Positions 1 through 53,436 of a stretch of 64,000 nt of DNA are shown here, in pieces. Numbering within the stretch: the first letter of the stretch is position 1; every line of letters starts with the position of its first letter. The position numbers were made by a program, and so were the translations under genes. The notes under the pieces were generated by a model, which searched no databases, was not told the DNA's origin, and worked only from the letters and a program-made list of their open reading frames with translations. Source of the DNA: Patagioenas fasciata (Eukaryota; Chordata; Aves; Columbiformes; Columbidae); assembly GCF_037038585.1 (NCBI RefSeq), contig NC_092522.1, positions 48,025,661 through 48,089,660 on the forward strand, written 5' to 3'.

Positions 1-3000
1 AACTGAAAACAATTTTGACAAGCACTCCAGATATCAAAATATGATGGTTTTGTTTATCTTCCAAGTCACAAATTAGGTTGCTTTCTTAGAGTGTCATTTC
101 TGTTCATCAGTATATGCACACTTCACTGGTGTCATGCAAACTTCTTTTTTTATTTGTTTCACTAAAGGAATACTTACTTTTGCATCTCATTTGGGCCAAC
201 GGTGTGAAATGAGATGAGGAAAAGCCATCCGGTTCATTTTATGTGGAGTGAATCCAAAGATGAAGCTTTGGACATTAGCAAGCAGAATATTGTGTTTATT
301 GAGCTGGGCTATTAGGCCAGTAGGTTGAGTGGTGAGCAGCTGCTTCATCTGTTCCTTAAAGTTGATTTGGTTGTCCCTACCTCTGAGAGCACACATACAC
401 ATCTTGCGTTTCCAGTATTTCTTTTAGTCCCACTTTTTTCTGATGGCTAAAGAGGAGTTTGATTCCTCAGGTTTCTGACCAAGCATCTGCCACTTTAGAT
501 GATGTGAGCTGGAGCTGCAAGGCTTAGAGAATTAAGATGATAGCTTGTTTGATTTTTTTCAAGGAGATGGAGGAACTGAAGCTGGTCTGAAAAAAAAATA
601 ATAATAATTTTGACAGTAAGCAAACTGTGAAATTTCTACCAAGCTCTTCAGAATTCAGGAATCATACTGTGCCTGTTTGTGCTCTTGCGGTGTGTGCACA
701 GAGCATGGGTGTTCTTCCCTGCAGTCAGCAGATGCTGTTTGTTCACAGTATGCGCTTCGGTACTCACTGTGTGCAGAGTCTAGTGCACTGATGCATCGCT
801 GCAGTCAGGGATCTTTTTGGGAGAAAGGGAAGGGTGACTTTAAGAAGAAGAAAAAATACAGCAATAAGGAAGGCGATTAAGAAAGAACAACTTCTCATGC
901 AACCATTCTTCTACGGCTTTTGCTGCCATTGTTGAAGAGGAGGTGTGTGAAATCAGAAAGCTGCTTTGCTGCTCATGAGCGGTCTGTCTCGTGGAAGTCC
1001 AACTATGAGAAATTTTCTCTTTTTTAAAGAAAAATAAAAAGTTTGATGCAACACTAGCTTCGTCCTGCCATTAGCCTGAGTTTGAAGAGCCCTGTTTTAG
1101 TCTTTATTTTCACAGCTGTTGGAATTATTAGGCTGTAGATGTCAGAGAAAGAAAGGGTAATAGCAGTAAATCTTGTTTAATATATAGGCACTTTAAAGCA
1201 TGAAGTGTTTGTTCAAACGTTGTTGTTCCATTCCTCTGCTTTGCTTTTTTTCTTAAATACTTTGTCATGCTGTAGCCTGATTCTGTCCCCCTCCTCCCTT
1301 CCTCTTATCTTGCTTTGTGTCTTGGATATGGCAACAGACAGGGCAGCGTAGGAAGTTTACTGTCATACCCCAGTGGGTCTTAACTGCTGGATCACATCGA
1401 GCAGCCTGTTCTCTGCTGCAGCTGTGACTTGTCCCCCCAAACAGCAAACTGCCACCAGGAATCTGGAGATTTTACTGCCTTCAAGCCCCTCGTCTCTCTC
1501 CTGCTCCTTGTTTCTGTTCTCTCTTGGTCATCTGGTTCAGTGACTATTTTTGGGTGAAGCACAGCTTGCATTTGCTTTGAAGGATCTTGAGTGAATGACT
1601 GTGGTTTAGCTGAATTAGGTGCCTCTAAAGAGGCTGTGGTTAAATTGCCAGTTATCTCTGAATGGCATTCAGGACACCTCTCTGTGGTCAAGAACATGTG
1701 AGCAAGCCTTTCTTTTCTCCATCTTTTTAAAAAGTGTTATTGTTCCAGTCATTGTGGTTTGGAAAACAACCACCTGTAAGGTTAATACAGGGAACAGAGG
1801 GTGAGGAAAACCTGCCCTGTCTCAGCTCCAGTGCAGCTGGCATTATTTTTCCTACTGGCTCACTTAACCTCCCCATTGTGGACAGCCTGCAGGTGGAATA
1901 GGAAGAGTTTTCTCAGTGTAGGTATAATGAGCTTTGACCCCACATTATGCACGTGTGTGGGAAAAGGACTTGTGAAATATACTCATGTGCTCCCTCCCTT
2001 TTTCCCATAAAATAACAAGCCTTCCACTTCCAAATGCTTATTTTTTAACACACACTAGTGCATCTGGTTTCCCTGTGAGCCTGCTCATCTGTTACAGCTG
2101 CTAAAACCCCTGCTCTGAACACTGAACATCATTCAACCATAACTGTCCATGGGCTTCGTTTGGGAGCTGTATGTTCAGACCTTTCAAGTTCTCCTTTTTA
2201 GGGCTGGATTTCTTTTTTTAGTCTTTTCTTGCTATGATGTTTGATTTTTCACATGTTCTTAGACCTCCATAGTGGTGATGTTTACAGAGGAACAACTGCA
2301 GCAGATGTTTATAGTTCAGTAATGCCTTGGACACTGATTTATAATGCATACTTTAAAGGAAGGTACATTAACCTCTGAAGTCAACAATTAGTGCATAACC
2401 TAAGCACAGGAGAACCTTTTTTCCTTTAATCAGCAGGAGTTAGTGTTTGCCTTATTTCCTCAAATATCACTTAGAAATGCTATGTTCTGACTTCTGTCAC
2501 TGCCTGTTCTCCTTACTTAGTGTTCAAAATTTTCTGAATATTTCCAGCCACCTGGCACAAAAGCCACATCACAGCCATGAGTTTTACTGTTCATTGCAAT
2601 TGTTTTAGTTTCTTATGAACTGTTTCTCTGCTAATTTTTTTTTTTCTCTGACTGCTTCTATTTTTATACTGTTTTTTTAGTGAACTGACCAGAAAGAAGC
2701 ACTGTATTCCAGTTGTACAACTTTTCTCTAGAGTGTACTGAGGTCCTAGTTCCTTTGTTATCAGCTATTACTCAGTTTTATGAATGTTGGCCCCGTTGGC
2801 CCTGGCTCTTTTAAGAGAGGTCTTCACTGAGTTGGCCTCAGGGCTTCTTCAGGCTTTTATTGAATGTTAATTTGGAACTCAGCAAAATAGTATAAATATG
2901 TATCAGCATGTAGATAAAAACAAAATGGGTGTTTATTAGTGCCTGGGACTTTCTAGTCAAAACAAATAAGCCCAATTAATTGAATGTTTTTCAGTCTGTA

Positions 3001-5865
3001 TTTTTGGTGGCATTTGGTCAAAGTCTTTCTGGAGACTTCAAAGGTACTTAGATCTTTGACCATCCAGCCTAGACTGGTACTGAAGGATGCTTAGGCCTGG
3101 CTTGGGTGCCCTTGGGTACAGCATTCCTGCTAACTCTAGTGGCACTCCATGGCCGGCAGTGATGAAAAAGCTGAAACATTAACAAGTTGCTGCTTTTTTT
3201 TTCCTTCTCCCCTCTCCCTCTCCAGCAGATTTTCCAGTAAAGATTTTTTTTGTGGGGAAAATACTTCTCTGTTGAAACAATTAGTATAAACTGGTCTTTG
3301 GGAAGTTTCACCCTGTTCTCCAGGTGCAGGCCATGGTTCTGGCATTGAGGGAGAGAATGGAGAAAACCAAAATGTCTGAAGAACAAGGAATGTTTTTTGC
3401 CTGTACTTCAGCCTTAGTTCTTCATGAGCCCTCTGAAGTTACGTGTTATTCGTTAGACTCACTCATCTGACTGTCTTCTCAAGACCATTCCCTGTTCCCT
3501 CCCTGCTGTAGTGCTGATCTGCTTTACCTCTTTCCCATTGCACCAGTAGTGCCCATGGACTTGTACCTACAACCCTTGCCTGGTTTGGGAGCCTTTAATC
3601 CCTTCCAGCAGGTGTGCAGGGCTTTGAGGAGTGACAAAACCACAGCATTCAGGTGTGGGAGGTGTTGCTTCAGATAAAGCCCCAGGATGAAAGAAGCCCT
3701 TGTAGAAATTATGTTACCCTGAGCATCTTGAACTGTGATCTCCGAGCCTGTGTGCGTGTGTGCACCCCTTTGGGCACTTGCTGTGGCACAGAGGTGTGCA
3801 CGTCTCCTCTCCAACTCAGCCCGCACCTTAACGCTTCACTCCATGTGTCACACTGAACTGGGAAAATATGAGGGCTGCCAGGGAAAGGATGGGCGAGGAA
3901 AACCGGGTACCTTTAATCAAATAGGTCTGACGTTAAAATAAGTATTTTCAGAGTTGCTGAGAGTTTCACACTGTACAAAATTCAAAGTTGTATTTTAACT
4001 TTTGGTAGTATTTCTTTAACTGGTAACATCACCTCTTCTTAAATTTTGCCTGTGGCAGTCAATAAAACAAATTGAGGCTAATTGAATAGGAGCCATATGT
4101 GTGATAATTAATTGGGAGTGCATTCTGATTCAGTGCTCTGTAGTTCCCTGCCGAGTTAAAGATGCATCCACAACTCTAATTCACTGAATCATTCGAAGAA
4201 GACAGAAGGAAGGCCTCAGAGAGGGAACACATGCTGAGGGCAGGCGGGAACACAAGCAGAGATCAAAACCACAAGCAGGATAAATGAAAAGGGAAAGGGA
4301 TGGTCAGAAAAGGAAAAGGCATGCAGTGAAAAATCTGAGAGGATAATGCAACGGATATTGATAAGCAGAAACTCAGACCTATAGAGGAAAACATAAGGAT
4401 GTTAGAAGAGGACTTGTAAAGATATTTGGAAAGGAAAGCAGCAACAGAACATAAGAGAAATATGAGAATGCACTCATTAATCAGAAATAGGACACGCACA
4501 ATATTTTAAAGGCTTGTGTTGATATACAGTGGCACTAAAATTTTATAAGATGTTCATCTAATGCTTAGCTTCCGTATTATGTAAATCTAATGAGATGAAG
4601 TAAGCTCATGAAGTTCTGTCATGTCGAGTATTGGAAACCTGTTGAAATGGATTGACTGAATTTCCGTAAGAATAACTGTTCTCAGCAAGCATTCATGCCT
4701 TTCACTTGGATAGTGTAGATTATCTCCTATTTTAGATTGAACCGAATCAAACGTTTAGGGGCAAGCTGATGTTCAGAGTACTAAACTCAAACCTTCCATT
4801 TAAGAAGATACTTACTCAAGCAACTTTTGTGAATATGGGGAAAAGCTGAGATCACAGAGATGTTCAGCAGGTATAACTGTTTTAACTGAGGTTATACATA
4901 AGTTGTGTAAAAATAGCAGCAGGGAATAATTCACGCTACAGCTTCCCTAAGTCCTGATTGTCTTCTGATGTACAAGGGTATGTGCTGGTCCCAAATTGCC
5001 TGAGGGCTCAGAAGAGCAAAAAGTAAAATAACACTTATTTCTGAGGTAATGCAAAATTCAGAATTATGTCACAGTGGCCACTGAGAATTGTTTCTGAAGC
5101 TTTGTGTTGGTTGGGACTAGGTAAACACTGGATAAATGCTACAGATTTTTTTTTTTTTTTTTATTTAATCCTTTGACTAGCAGTATTTGCTCTCCGGAGT
5201 TTGTTTCAGTCTGAAGAGTACTGTAGAGACTACTGTAACAACTGCTGCAAATGATTAACACTCTCAGCAGCCTTTGCAATGGGGAAAACAGAGGTATTAA
5301 AAGTTATTCCTGTTTTAGATTGGGTTTTGTACAACTGCACAGTAGCAATAAGGTTTTTCTTGTTCTTCAGTGTAGTATCACTGATGCTGCACTCACAGGT
5401 TTATGGCACTGGAAAGGCTCAGTTAGCTTCCATTTTGCCTCCCTTTGTCTTTCGGTGAAAATGTGTACATGGAGTACCTGATAGGGTGCTAACCTCGTAT
5501 TTCTGATGTAAACTTTCTTTGTAAGTCATGATTCACCAGTCTTTGTCTTACTCTTGTATTTCCTCATACTTTCTTGCTATCCCCACCTCCTAATTTTATT
5601 TTTAAGCAGTGACCTTGAGTCTAAAAGTGACAATTAAAATATCTTAAGTTTGTTATTTTAATATTTCACACTGAAAAAGCATAAGAGCACTTTGTTGTCA
5701 ACAACAAAGCATATAAATAACGAATTCTGAAATGCCTTGCTGTCCTTTCCTCCTTTTACGATATTTAAGCAATGTGCATCAATCTGTGGAGTAAAGGAGA
5801 TAAACGTCTTGGCCGTATTTGCTGGAGCAGCTCCCAACATTTTGGTGTGTGGTTTGTTTCTTGGC

Positions 5866-5891
5866 TTTTTTTTTTTTTTTTTTTTTTTTTT
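5866..5891. repeat. Poly(T) tract (26 T)
   Basis: An uninterrupted run of T inside the first PCNX2 intron. It may be a homopolymer microsatellite or the A-tail of a minus-strand insertion. No recognisable element body is attached. Confidence 0.8.
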
Positions 5892-8800
5892 GTCATTTTG
5901 TTTTTGTTGTTTTCTGCCTGATCTCGCTCTTTTTTCTGGTGAAAATGTCAACGGGACATTTCTTATAATCTCCGTTCTACTCTCCAGGTCCTTATTGCTT
6001 CTCAGGCTTTTGCCAGTTCACTCCTGGGCCCATTGGCCAGTGCAGAGCTCAAGTGCATTAGTCCTGCAGAGCTCTAACCCAGCATTGGGCACAGTGTTGT
6101 ACCTTTACTATGACGTTTGTTTTGGTTCGTGATGGGAAAACCAGGAAAATAACACTCACCTGCCCTATTTCAGATCCATGGTTTTATGTGTAATTAACAC
6201 ATTTGCTTTTAAATGAAAAGTGTGTCTATGAATTGCAGGCAGTGAGGTATGATTGTGATGCAGGGTTCTGTGCTAAGCCCCATCCTTACTGGAATGTCAG
6301 GTCTCAGCCCCTTTTCACTGACAGAAGAGTGAGCACGAATGTCTCTGTACAGTTGGCATAATCCTTCCAGTTATAGAGCTTCTTGTATCATTTAGTATAA
6401 AATACCTGAAGATAGTGACTAAATGCCTTTCAAAAGAAAAAGCATACAAGGACAAGGGGAAAGAAATTAAGTAGCAAGGCAGACAAATAAGACAAAAGCA
6501 GGGATATTGATGGCATTTTGATAAAGCATTAGTGAATATTTTGAAGTACACAGATGCTTAAATGACCTGGCTTACAAATAAGAGGTGAATTCCCCAGCTG
6601 AACCTTTGAATGTCAGAACATTTAGGTGGGCTGTTTAATGCCTGTTTGGGCACTCAGTTTTTGATCTCGAATTCACACCTCTCATTTGCATCCCTGCTGC
6701 TGCACGAGCACAGAAACCTCATCTCCAGGAAGGCTTCAGAATATGCCAAATAAACATGCTCAGCAAATGACTGCAACTCTGATTTTTATACCTACTAAAA
6801 CCACAAAAAATCAAAACCAAACAAACAATACCCCCCCACCCCAAAACCTAAAACACAAAAAACCCCAAAGCTCTCAGAATGAATTATAAAAAGCTTTTTA
6901 AGAAACTAAAAGAACCCTAAGAACAGGAAGCATTATTGATAGTAAGACCTTCCTGTGTTCTAAAAGGATCCTTCAACAGCGCTGTCCTTAACAACTGGAA
7001 CTTTTTATACCATAGCCCTCCCCCAATTTCCTGGTGTTCAAGCAAAGCCACTTTTTATTTTTGTTAGATGAAACACTGGAACAATTAGGGAAGGAGGGAA
7101 GGAAAAAGCATGAAAGATAAAAATCAGAGTGAGTGACCAGGAGGAGAAGTTGCTTTCATTTTTATGAGATCTTTATTGATGTGAGTTAAACCTGAGGCTT
7201 CTCTTCCATGCAGCTGCCCAGAAAACCTGGACATGGTGATGCACGAAGGGGCTGTCAGCCTTTGTTGTTATAAATGTACTGGAATCCTTCTGCCTTTTAG
7301 ATGAATTGATTTAAAACTACTTGGGCATCCTCCTACTTCCAATTACTATCATAGTTTTTGCCTCTGGTGTCCTTCAAATATTCATGTCTGCCTGCTTACT
7401 CTACCATCTCCTCGTTCTTTCTCCTGCCTCACTGTCGTAGCCTACTACTACTACTGTGTTTTTAATGCTCAGCCTTCCATTTATAGTGCCAGCAACATAA
7501 CATATTCACAAGAAAATGTTGAGGATTTTTTTCCAGACTTCCATGAATAATCATAGGGCTGCAGCATAGTAGAGTTTGGAGTTTCTCTCTATTAGATTTG
7601 CCTGTTAGATGTCATGGAAAGTCAGATTCCCATGTATTGGACACAAAGAAAAACTTTGGATCTCCCCTGGAAAGGAATCTCTTGAGTCCCCCAGAGGGGA
7701 AATGCTTTTCTTCGTTCTTTCAAAGTAGACATCCCCTCCTTCAGAGCAGGAATCCTGGAAATCCTAAATCTGTGTTTTGGGTAAAAACTCAGCAGTAGCA
7801 AAGCAGATAGAACAGCTGTGATTTTATTCTTCTGCAAATAAGCACAGCTTATTTTTTTTTGTTTTTGTCTCCTCAATTTGCCGGATTCTCACTATCCGCT
7901 GTATGTTCCCCAGGCTGCCTGAATCTCCTTCAGTCTTTTTTTTTACCTTTCTAAGGAACTGGGAAAGTAAAGTGAGAGAAGAAAGTCTTTCCAGGTCAAA
8001 AAACAAGGCAATATTTTTGGACAAGGGAAGTATAGGAAGTGACTTCATCCTTTTGCAAAGGGAAGCGATAGTTATAATGGCATGAACAGTGCTGTACACA
8101 CCCGTGGATTGTCTCAGTGCCCACATAAATGGTGGATTAAAAGAGCGTGAGAGAGATGTTTCAGGAACTAAAATGGATTTTTACTTTAAAATTACTGAAG
8201 ACTTAGCTGAAGATACTCAAACGCAATCTCTTGCTCTCCAGGGCAAGTGCTCAAGGACTTGCAGTTTGTTTGCATAGAATAATGCAAATCAGGAAGAAAT
8301 CCAATTACTGATCTAATTATCACCTTGGATGAGTAGTAACAACCAAATTTAAAGCAAGAGGCCACTGGAGGAAAGCCCAAATCACCCACTAGTCCCAAAA
8401 ATCCAGTTTGAGAGGTCCTAGTCTACAGTGAAAAGCCCACGAATAAAGGTTTTGGCCATTTGAGTGTTAGGCACGGTGTATTATAATTTAATGCTATGCA
8501 AATTCCCATTGCCTTCAGGAAGGTACAAACATAGCTTTGGTTACTAATAATTATGGAAGATTTTTAAAGCCCAAAATGGATTAGCAGACTGAATTTATTC
8601 AACTAAACTGAATTTCAGGACAGGAGGTTGCTTTACAAATTGTTTGTATTACCTTCGGTCTTAAAAAAATTAAAACTATGCTTAAAAATATCTGTAGAGA
8701 TTTGAGGTTTTCTGGTAGTGTCTGAAAAGGTAAATCCTTTCTTGTGTCATGTCCTGAGGCCCATGGTTTAGCTGCTAAAGCAATCATTACTGTGCTTGGA

Positions 8801-11374
8801 ATGGAGCATAAAGCTGCAACGGAGTCTGGTTTTGTTTGGTTTGTGAGAGCTGTTCTGTTTCCTTCCATTCTTCCCCATCAGGCTGCATTATCTGCCTCGG
8901 AGTGTCCTGAAGCACTCGTGATTTTCCCTGATTGTTTCACGCAACTTCTCTCAAAGAAAAAAATTAAAACAAAAAAAGGAAAGAAATGGAGCCACAGCTG
9001 CATGCTGGGCAAAAGGATTTCTACCTATTATAGATTAGAATTTTCTGAAGTATTGCTTGATTTGTATGGGTCTCAATATGCCTCAAGAACGGAAATGCTT
9101 TATAGGTTGGTAAAAAACTGGTATAAAGACTAGTATTGACTTGTACCTCATACTGCCACACTGATTTCAGAGGGACTGAACATTAACAAGGAGTCTCATA
9201 TCTTAAAACATATGCATTTGGAAATCAGCAGCATTTCTCTGCTGAGAATAGAAAATTGATTGAATTCCATAACCTAATCTTTATGCTTACTCTTGCATAA
9301 GTTGCAAATGCAGGTGGATGTGTATCAGGGTAGAAGAATTCTGACAACCTTTTTGAAGTAAAATCATTCTTTATATTCTGAACTACTTAGAAGGTCCTCC
9401 CCCCATTGCCATTTTCTGTTGCATAGGAAATGAAAATTGCAGTTACAATAAGCTGAGTCAACCAGAGGCAGGAAGATAAATAATACATCTAATAAAATGT
9501 TAATCTATGTAGATAATGTACTAATATTAATTACAAATAATTCTAATTAAGACTCATATTCTCTCCAACTGTGTTTCTTGCAAAGTAAAGAACATGCCTT
9601 TTTAAAGCAAAAATCAGTTGCTTGTAGGGAGTAGAAGTAAAGCAGTTCTGATCCTCTTCTGTCTGCTACATGGAAGCCTGTGTGCAATTCTTTTGGTGGT
9701 TGGTTTTCCACAGTTTTTTGGGGTAGGCTGTAGAAAGTGGATAAAAAGGCTTTTTAACATTAGGGACATCAATGACATCCTTCTTCCAGTTGCCTTCAGC
9801 ATGAGCTTATAGCTTCAGCTCAGAAACTTCCATCTTTTTAAATAAATTGTATATTGACACACGGAATCCTGGAATGAGGACATACGGACTCCCAGAGAGT
9901 CTCTGCTGTGCTTCGAAGGCAACATTATCCTGTGTTTACACCATCCTTTGTCAATGTTCTTTAAGCTGTGTGAAAGCCTCACATATAACTTTTACCCTCT
10001 TTGCCACAGTCATCTTTGGGGCATATCTAAGTTCTCATAGCGAGTAGCTAAATTTGGGGTTTCTAAGTTGACTGGCCAACCATCATCCCATTCAAAATCT
10101 CCACTATGCTCTGTGCTCCACCCCCCATGAGCCAGACCCCAGCCAGTCCCATGGAGCTGTGCCCTCATCACTGTTTGACCAAGGACGTGATGAGGATGAT
10201 ACCTGGATGTCTCCCTTGGTTCCTGTGCCAGGAGGGATGGTGCCTTGGCACTTTTCCCCTGTGTTTGCGAGCCGGTGAACAGATGAGACTCTTGCCACTG
10301 CCATGTGTAACTTCTGTAAAATGTGGTCTAGAGCGAACAGCTTTGTCTTTCCCCATTTTCTCTTTTAAGCCCATTTTTCAAGGAAGGATAATATTTACAT
10401 ATCTGATTGATAGGTCTTCTGCTAAGGCTGGTGATTGAGGGTAAAACTTTTGAGACAATATTCTTAATTAAATGTCCTGAAATCCTAAAGCATCGCTGTC
10501 AGAACAGTATTTCACGGAAATGTATATTTATCATAGCATGCATTTCTGTTAGCCAGGCTGTCACTTGTGCCCTGAAGGCCTAGGAGATGGATGCTTGGGA
10601 GCTGCTTCGGACTTCTGGTGTTAAATATCACTTGTCACCACAACAACCACTCCTTTCTGTTGGACACGTGCCTGCCCGTAGTGTTTTATTCATTCCTTAT
10701 TTTCAGACTTTGTTAGTGTCTTCTATTACAGGTAGGAATAAAAGCTCAATGCAATCTACCTTGGAGTTGCTTTCTGTTCTGTGACTATTTTTCCCATGGT
10801 ATTTATATTCCACTGCTAAAATGATAATACTTAGTAAGGAATATGTCATTTATAAGGGAGACAGAATTACTGTTTGTATGCAATGAGAGCCTGTAATTTA
10901 CTCTTTTTCAAGTGACAAGAATGACCAGAGACTCTTGTTGCTGCCTAGCTAAATATGAAACTAAATAAAGTGATTTCTTGTTGTTGTTTTTCTATAGATG
11001 CCTTACACCCACAGAAAGATTTTTTTCACACAAGGAAAGCCTCTCAAGTCTAGCTGTTTCCCTTAAAGCTTGGAAGGGAAGAAAGACTGATTTAATATTC
11101 TTTCTATTTACTGTTTTGGTGGCACCTGCCTCATGTGCTTCTGCAGCCAGTTCAATTATTTAAGTATGTAGTGCTGTGAATGACCACAGATTCCAAATTC
11201 TGAGTGACCTCTGTTCCATGAGAAGGAAAAGGGGGAAAAAAAGAGTTTGAGGAAAAAGGAGGAGGAAACACAGATACTTCTGTTTTATGTGCTGATAAGC
11301 TACAATATCAATACCAATACTGAACTGAAATACTATACATGCCTACTTGGAGTAAACTGATGAATGGATTAAAG

Positions 11375-11475
11375 CAGGGGTGTCAAATTCATTTTCACCA
11401 GGGGCCACATCAGCCTCGCAATTGCCTTGAAAGGGCTGAATGTAATTTTTAGGACTGTATAAATGGAGGAGTGTG
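11375..11475 (+). mobile_element. hAT-like DNA transposon end (old fragment)
   Basis: The stretch opens with CAGGGGTGTCAAATTCA and continues into a segment with 'ggggccacatcagcctcgca'. CAGGGGT-type termini are characteristic of hAT transposons. This matches a repeat I remember only loosely, so the family name is left open. No matching inverted terminus or 8-bp target duplication was found downstream, so it is one end of a decayed copy. It ends about 130 bases before the first PCNX2 exon in the window. Confidence 0.5.
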
Positions 11476-11601
11476 AACTGCATAATGATATAAACACAGA
11501 ACATCAAGATACACTAAAAAGAAAATAAAAATGTGGTTTGGGGAGAATCTGTTTTTTTAAAAAAAAAAAGAATTGGCTCTACAACATGTCTTTATTTCCA
11601 G

Positions 11602-52000
<40,399 letters not shown>

Positions 52001-52776
52001 GAGTATTCCTAGCACAAAGGCCACACACTTCTTAGAATTAAAGAAAGTTAGGTCAGGGATCTGTACCTGGGTTTAGGTTCTTTCAAATGTAACAAGCAAC
52101 CTCCAGATGTTTATTTTTCTAACTTCTACACAAGAATACTGTGGGGCAGATGTTCTTCAGCGAAAGGCCTTGTCATGGGTAGAGTTGGAAGATGTCCTAG
52201 AAAACACACAGTGCCACTTCCTCTCAGGTTCTTGTAAATCCTAGAACAATGAATACCACCTGTTCGATGTTCCTTCTCCTGGAATGGTTGGAATCACGAG
52301 TGAATACAATGGGAAATATCAATACAACTCAGTGAAAAGCACAGAAGACATCTCTTTCCTGCCATAACTGAACAGCTGATTGCATGCAAACTAATTGGCA
52401 TTTGACACATAACATAGCAAAGAACAGAAGCAATGAATAGGTAAAAGGACAGTACAACATGTACTGTAACATAAGAGCTAAATCTGATTTTTTTTTTTCC
52501 AAAGCAAATATTTTTTATTTCTATTTAACATGTTATGCAGGTGGTAATTCTGAATAGCAACATACCATCACAGATTGATATACTGCATGCAGCCATATTG
52601 AAATATTATGTGATTGAGCCACGCTACACTGTTTAACAAAAGCCAAGCGTGAGAAAAGAAAGTATCCAATGCATGGAAAGCCTTCAAAGCATATGGTGCA
52701 CCTCATTTGCAAAGAAAGCAGCTTTACATAAGCAGCTGCTCTTAGGTATTATCTCGTGCTCCTGTTTGGTTTACAC

Positions 52777-53091
52777 CAGTGTTTTTCAAATTCCAGGCAA
52801 CAGCCCCCTTGGGAGTTGCCAAAGCACCCAGGGGAATCCTCCTCAAGAACAGGAAAGTGCAAAGCAGGTTTGTAATTATCGTCTGGAAGTGTTTGTATTA
52901 GGAAGGGAACAGCTAAATGCCTTTAATTGCTGGACACAGCTCAGTGTCCATAAACACTTGTAGCCAGTAATTACAGAGCCTTCTCATTTCCCTCCCCCAG
53001 AGAAACTGAGCTGCTGCCAATTTAATAGTTGCATAAAGACAGATGAGGCAAACAAGGGAGGCTGCACCTTCACAAAGTTTGAGAAACACTG
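52777..53091. mobile_element. Palindromic hAT-type MITE
   Basis: The left terminus CAGTGTTTTTCAAA and the right terminus TTTGAGAAACACTG are inverted repeats with one mismatch. The form CAGTG.TT.TCAAA is typical of hAT elements. The flanking octamers GTTTACAC and ATTTACAG share the core TTTACA, as expected for an aged 8-bp hAT target duplication. Inversion continues inside the element: 'tgtaattatc...aagtgttt' on the left pairs imperfectly with 'aaacacttgtagccagtaattaca' on the right. At 315 bases with no transposase, it is non-autonomous. Most likely it is transcribed as part of the PCNX2 3' UTR. Confidence 0.78.
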
Positions 53092-53411
53092 ATTTACAGG
53101 AATGCATGACTACTTTGGAAGCCAAAAGGCTAGAATGAATTTTTCCTTAGCACGCACCTGTGCTCATATTTTTTTTTTAATTAAAACAATTGCAGCTATC
53201 AGTGTCTTGCTGTTCCTCTTTACTGTAACTACCATAGGTTGTTTCTAATTCTCAACACAATGATGTGCAGCCAGGCCATCTTGTCCCAATTAACAAAGAT
53301 TTAACAAGAGCTGCCGTAGCTAAGTCTCATTCTGTCAGGTGATACACAGTTGCATTCTGAGCTTACTACTGTGCCACACTTAAGTAGTAGAACTAAGTAA
53401 CACCTAGTGAA

Positions 53412-53417
53412 AATAAA
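53412..53417 (+). terminator. PCNX2: Candidate PCNX2 polyadenylation signal AATAAA
   Basis: A canonical AATAAA about 1.4 kb after the stop. It is followed within 15-40 bases by a G/T-rich stretch (cttttgtgtggcagcagttt, ttgggttttc), as expected for a cleavage site near 53430-53436. Confidence 0.5.
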
Positions 53418-53436
53418 ATGATCCAAGTACCTTTTG

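Larger units (their letters stand above)
1..11601 (+). other. PCNX2: PCNX2 intron (5' end outside window)
   Basis: This is 11.6 kb of AT-rich non-coding DNA in the sense orientation of PCNX2. I looked for the preceding exon, which should end with two bases of a split codon and encode a pecanex motif before the TKR segment, and did not find it. The open frames here are short, low-complexity and unlike pecanex. Visible content is a run of 26 T at 5866-5891, a run of T near 5146-5162, an A/C-rich stretch at about 6800-6870, and a hAT-like repeat end at 11375. A short or divergent exon could have been missed. Confidence 0.7.
52001..53436 (+). other. PCNX2: PCNX2 3' UTR (extent inferred)
   Basis: Sequence after the stop up to just past the best polyadenylation signal at 53412. 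It includes a hAT-type MITE at 52777-53091. Earlier ATTAAA hexamers at 52037 and 53180 could give shorter transcripts. The end is inferred from signals, not from transcripts. Confidence 0.5.

Noticed and set aside
677-880. Frame with FWEKGKGDF resembling the pecanex FWERDY motif that precedes the first exon
   Set aside because: The flanking residues do not match, there is no donor leaving two bases of a split codon, and the context is a Lys-rich low-complexity stretch. Coincidence.
8744-9133. 129-codon plus-strand frame in the first intron
   Set aside because: No pecanex motif, low-complexity Lys run, no suitable splice sites seen.
52037-52042. ATTAAA as the PCNX2 polyadenylation signal
   Set aside because: It lies only 37 bases after the stop and has no strong G/T-rich downstream element; the AATAAA at 53412 is better supported.
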